55,436 bases of DNA from positions 1-55,436 of the forward strand of contig JAISVT010000012.1 of the NCBI GenBank assembly GCA_031271405.1, written 5' to 3'. The notes under the pieces were generated by a model. The model was not told where the DNA came from. It was given only the letters and a program-made list of their open reading frames with translations, and did not search any database. Below are positions 53,134 through 55,436 of the stretch, in pieces. The DNA comes from Candidatus Endomicrobium macrotermitis. GTDB taxonomy: Bacteria; Elusimicrobiota; Endomicrobiia; Endomicrobiales; Endomicrobiaceae. Both the position numbers and the translations under genes were made by a program. The first letter of the stretch is position 1. Each line of letters begins with the position of its first letter.

Positions 53134-53951
53134 TGAGTTTAAATTTCTGCGTTCTTGCCAGCGGTTCAAGCGGAAACTGTTCTGTTATCTGGACTGATAA
53201 AGCCGCCGTATTGATAGACTGCGGCTGCAGCGCGAGGTATATTTCCGAAAAATTGTTTGAAATCGGCATAAATCCGCAGTATTTGACCGCGGCGGTCATA
53301 ACCCACGCTCATATAGACCATATAAACGCGTCAGGTTTCAATTTTTTGCGCGAATATAACGTACCCGTATATTTTCACGAAAATATTTTGGAAGACACTT
53401 ACGTTAAATACGGCGATAAAGTCTGCAACGCGGTCCCGTTTAATAATAGTTTTAATATAGAAGATATAGAAGTAAATCATTTTGACGCACATCACAAAGA
53501 CGGCAAAATATCCAAAACTTTGGGCTTTACCTTTTCATCAACTGTCAACGGCCGCGGTTATAAAATAGGATATATTACCGATACGGGAAAAATCTGTAAA
53601 AACATTGTAAACAGCCTGTCGGACAGCAATATTTTGGTTATAGAATCCAATTACGATAAAAAAATGCTTGCGGGAAGCTCAAGACCTTATGAAAATAAGA
53701 AGTAGGTATTAAGCGATTGGGGACATTTGGCAAACGAAGACGCGGCAAAAGCCATAGCAGAAATTAAGAGCGTTTCAACCTCAAAGGACAGTTTAAAATA
53801 CGTTTTTTTGGCTCATATAAGCAAACATCACAACAACCCCGAAACCGCCCTTCGCGTAGCGGGAGATACTTTAAAGGATATGAATATATCGGATATAAAC
53901 CTGTTTGCAACAAAAAGAAACAGTCGCTGCAGAGCGGTGAAAATAAGCTGA
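53133..53951 (+). pseudogene. walJ: MBL-fold hydrolase (WalJ/YycJ-like) interrupted by an in-frame amber codon
   Basis: Residues 1-190 give a metallo-beta-lactamase fold with THAHIDH and FDAHHKD, starting NFCVLASGSSGNCSVIW, which is typical of WalJ. A TAG at 53703-53705 then ends the frame. The same frame goes on without gap as VLSDWGHLANEDAAKAIAE to 53951; in relatives WGHLSN-type sequence follows a basic residue in this place. So one nonsense change (for example from CAG or AAG) splits a gene of about 272 codons. The C-terminal histidine (LAHISKHHN) is beyond the stop, so the short product would probably be inactive. Confidence 0.85.
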
Positions 53952-54050
53952 AGTATCGCGCTATCTTTACAAATCAGATAAAAAAGAGTATATTTTATTC
54001 AGTTTGATATAGTTAATTCGGAGTTTATTATAAGCAAGGGAGGCTTTATT

Positions 54051-54200
54051 ATGGCAGAAGCAAGATGCATGAAATGTAAAAAACAGGTAGAAGTCAAAGA
54101 CGCTCAGGATGTAGTGATGAAAAACGGTATGAAAGCAATATCGGGAGTATGCCCGGACTGCGGAACGAAAGTTTTTAAGATAGTGGGCAAAAATAAATAA
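54051..54200 (+). CDS. small zinc-ribbon protein (DUF5679-like)
   Basis: A 49-residue protein: two cysteine pairs, CMKC at 6-9 and CPDC at 34-37, make a zinc ribbon, and the sequence between them (VEVKDAQDVVMKNGMKAISG) matches the pattern of the DUF5679 family. GGGAGG lies eight bases before the ATG and a strong terminator follows the stop. Function is unknown. Confidence 0.82.
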   Translation: MAEARCMKCKKQVEVKDAQDVVMKNGMKAISGVCPDCGTKVFKIVGKNK

Positions 54201-54225
54201 GAAAAACTGGTATCTTTATTTTTTA

Positions 54226-54262
54226 AACGAACCCGGCGCCAAAATTGCCGGGTTCGTTCTTT
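54226..54262 (+). terminator. rho-independent terminator
   Basis: AACGAACCCGGC (54226-54237) pairs with GCCGGGTTCGTT (54247-54258), followed by CTTTA. Confidence 0.9.
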
Positions 54263-54361
54263 ATTGATATCAAAAACCACCAGCTGTGCTGGTGGTAAAG
54301 AAAAGCTTTAGCTTTGCCCGTGCGTATAATCCGAGCGTAGCGAGGAATTGAATAAAAAAAA

Positions 54362-54420
54362 CCTCCAATGGCTATAATGGGAGCAGGTTTGCCAACCGCT
54401 ATCCAAGAAGCCAAAGGAGG
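54362..54420 (+). promoter_or_regulatory. hairpin masking the tnpA ribosome site
   Basis: CCTCCAATGGCT (54362-54373) is complementary, with two mismatches, to AGCCAAAGGAGG (54409-54420), which contains the Shine-Dalgarno of tnpA. A TATAAT overlaps the left arm (54373-54378), so only transcripts started upstream would fold it. This fits the known limit on IS200 translation and on read-in transcription. Confidence 0.65.
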
Positions 54421-54428
54421 CTCAAGAA

Positions 54429-54893
54429 ATGAAAGACAATGCAAGTTTAGCACACACAAAGCGGAATTGCAAATACCACATAGTATTTTCGCCAAAGTTT
54501 CGCCGAAAAGAGATATATGGGAAAGTAAAGAAAGACATAGGCGTAATGATAAGAAAGCTCTGCGTTTACAAGAGCGTAGAAATAATTGAAGCAGAATTAT
54601 GCAAGGATCATATACACATGTTGGTATCGATTCCTCCCAAATATAGTGTATCGCAAATAATGGGGTACCTGAAAGGCAAGAGTAGTTTGATGATATTTGA
54701 AAAGTATGCGAATATGAAATATAAATATGGCAATCGTCACTTTTGGTGTCGCGGTTACTATGTAGATACGGTAGGTCGCAATAAAAAAGTGATAGAAGAT
54801 TACATAAAGAATCAGATGCACGAAGACGTTGTAGCAGAGCAGTTGACGATGAAAGAATTGATAGACCCGTTTACGGGTCAGCAAGTAAGATAA
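54429..54893 (+). CDS. tnpA: IS200/IS605-family transposase TnpA (Y1, HUH)
   Basis: A 154-residue single-strand transposase. The HUH metal site is DHIHMLVSIPP and the catalytic tyrosine lies in the helix VGRNKKVIEDYIKNQ. The start region KRNCKYHIVFSPKFRRK is typical. The frame is complete with AAAGGAGG eight bases before the ATG, so the copy may be active. Confidence 0.95.
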   Translation: MKDNASLAHTKRNCKYHIVFSPKFRRKEIYGKVKKDIGVMIRKLCVYKSVEIIEAELCKDHIHMLVSIPPKYSVSQIMGYLKGKSSLMIFEKYANMKYKYGNRHFWCRGYYVDTVGRNKKVIEDYIKNQMHEDVVAEQLTMKELIDPFTGQQVR

Positions 54894-55126
54894 GGCAAAA
54901 ATACATACCCCTTAAGGGGTAGCCTGTGAAAGAAGTGCGGTTGGCAAATCTTTCGATAGGCCTATAGGCCTTGCAGGTACTATGCCCTAAGGGGGCAGTG
55001 CAAGCCACCGGCATGGCCGGTGGTCATGACTTCAAAGTTCACAAAGATTTCACAAGAAATGCAAGCTAAACATACAATAAAAGACTAGAATAGTGTTGCA
55101 GTTACAACACATATAAGGGATGGAAG

Positions 55127-55436
55127 ATGGAAAGAACCAAAGGACTGCTTGTCGGAAGAGTAAGCAACCCGTTTTCTTTGTCGTCGATAAAGAAAGCGCT
55201 GGTTCTTTTTGTATTGTGCAGTATGTTAGTTAACGGTTTTGCGTACGGAGCAACGGAAACGAGGCGAAACGGGTTAGTAGTGGTAGCGGTATCATTGGCG
55301 TGCAAAACGATAAATCGGATGTTTAGCAAGTGCAATGTTTCATTGATGGCGATGACGAATAAACTGAGCGAAGAAATAAGCGTAATAATAAAGAAAGCGC
55401 TGGGAATGGAGAGCGGGGAATTCAGCGGCGGCAGAG
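55127..55436 (+). CDS. exported protein, N-terminal part, runs off the right edge
   Basis: At least 103 codons remain open to the window end. The ATG at 55127 has AAGGGA seven bases upstream; an ATG at 55120 in another frame stops early. A long basic N-region (about 24 residues) precedes a hydrophobic core ALVLFVLCSMLVNGFAYG with a signal peptidase-type end, so the signal is extended. After it comes ETRRNGLVVVAVSLACKTINRMF. Long signals of this kind occur in big surface or autotransported proteins. Family not recognised. Confidence 0.6.
   Translation, partial: MERTKGLLVGRVSNPFSLSSIKKALVLFVLCSMLVNGFAYGATETRRNGLVVVAVSLACKTINRMFSKCNVSLMAMTNKLSEEISVIIKKALGMESGEFSGGR

Larger units (their letters stand above)
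54268..55034 (+). mobile_element. IS200/IS605-family element (TnpA only)
   Basis: Left end hairpin ACCACCAGC-TGT-GCTGGTGGT (54276-54296); right end with GGCCTATAGGCCTTGCAGG (54959-54977), TGCCCTAAGGGGGCA, and hairpin CCACCGGC-ATG-GCCGGTGG (55005-55023). Subterminal hairpins instead of inverted repeats, plus one Tyr transposase, define the family. No tnpB is present. Exact cleavage sites are not resolved. Confidence 0.87.

Noticed and set aside
53703-53705. Pyrrolysine or programmed readthrough at the amber codon of walJ
   Set aside because: WalJ is not a pyrrolysine enzyme, and no suppressor tRNA or pyl gene is in the window; nonsense mutation is simpler.
55120-55180. Alternative start at 55120 for the last gene
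   Set aside because: It is in another frame and ends after about 45 codons, while the frame from 55127 stays open and encodes a clear export signal.
1-55436. CRISPR array
   Set aside because: No regularly spaced identical repeats with unique spacers were found, and no cas genes are present.

Overview
The window is a gene-dense chromosomal segment (about 40% GC by eye) of a Gram-negative-type bacterium. No rRNA is present, so the assignment is inferred. The two short type IV pilins, the lysine-rich tandem-repeat protein, the prohibitin-like gene and the gene mix most resemble the Elusimicrobiota, perhaps an Endomicrobium relative. An outer-membrane beta-barrel protein, a LytM-type protein and a long N-terminal export signal at the right edge fit a diderm envelope. 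Most genes have clear Shine-Dalgarno sequences, ATGA-type overlaps and TTGACA/TATAAT promoters.

Layout. 1-2120 is the 3' end of a large phage-type protein, a relic or the edge of an integrated element. 2331-8353 holds housekeeping genes: a PLP decarboxylase, DksA-like protein, MscS channel, panD, a sigma factor and apt, with tRNA-Pro(CGG) and tRNA-Arg(CCU). 8465-15737 is a complete tryptophan operon, trpEGDCFBA, behind a T-box leader with a UGG specifier. 15735-18000 is a minus-strand pair for a putative DNA modification/repair system (TIGR03915-like protein plus radical SAM partner). 18300-26076 carries a K+/H+ antiporter, a small HTH protein next to a histone-H1-like repeat protein, cysE, clpB behind a CIRCE operator, an outer-membrane protein and thiC. 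26218-30413 is a threonine/isoleucine operon (thrB, lysC, cimA) with a pilin gene inside it. 30450-32738 is a mobile patch: an inactive DDE insertion sequence, pilA with its own promoter, and an IS200-derived miniature element. Then follow recN-nadK, paaK-ACT-symporter-LytM, comEC, a prohibitin-like gene, thiL-tsaE-tsaB, and a minus-strand block (tmk, holB, ricT, metG, tatD, radical SAM, G5/3D protein) that resembles the tmk-holB-ricT-metG-tatD neighbourhood of Firmicutes. The right end has two peptidases, an amber-interrupted walJ, a small zinc-ribbon protein, a complete IS200-type element and the start of an exported protein.

The most unusual theme is small dispersed palindromic repeats. 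One family (G-rich, core GCGGGAGAGGGACTTG) lies between genes and also inside the trpF reading frame, where it replaces a loop/helix. A second family, bounded by GTCAT and RTGAC, fills gaps inside the trp operon and supplies the last codons of tatD. Together with the stop codons in a transposase and walJ, this suggests a genome under relaxed selection with active small repeats. The histone-like protein and the repeat-edited TrpF are the best leads for new biology.
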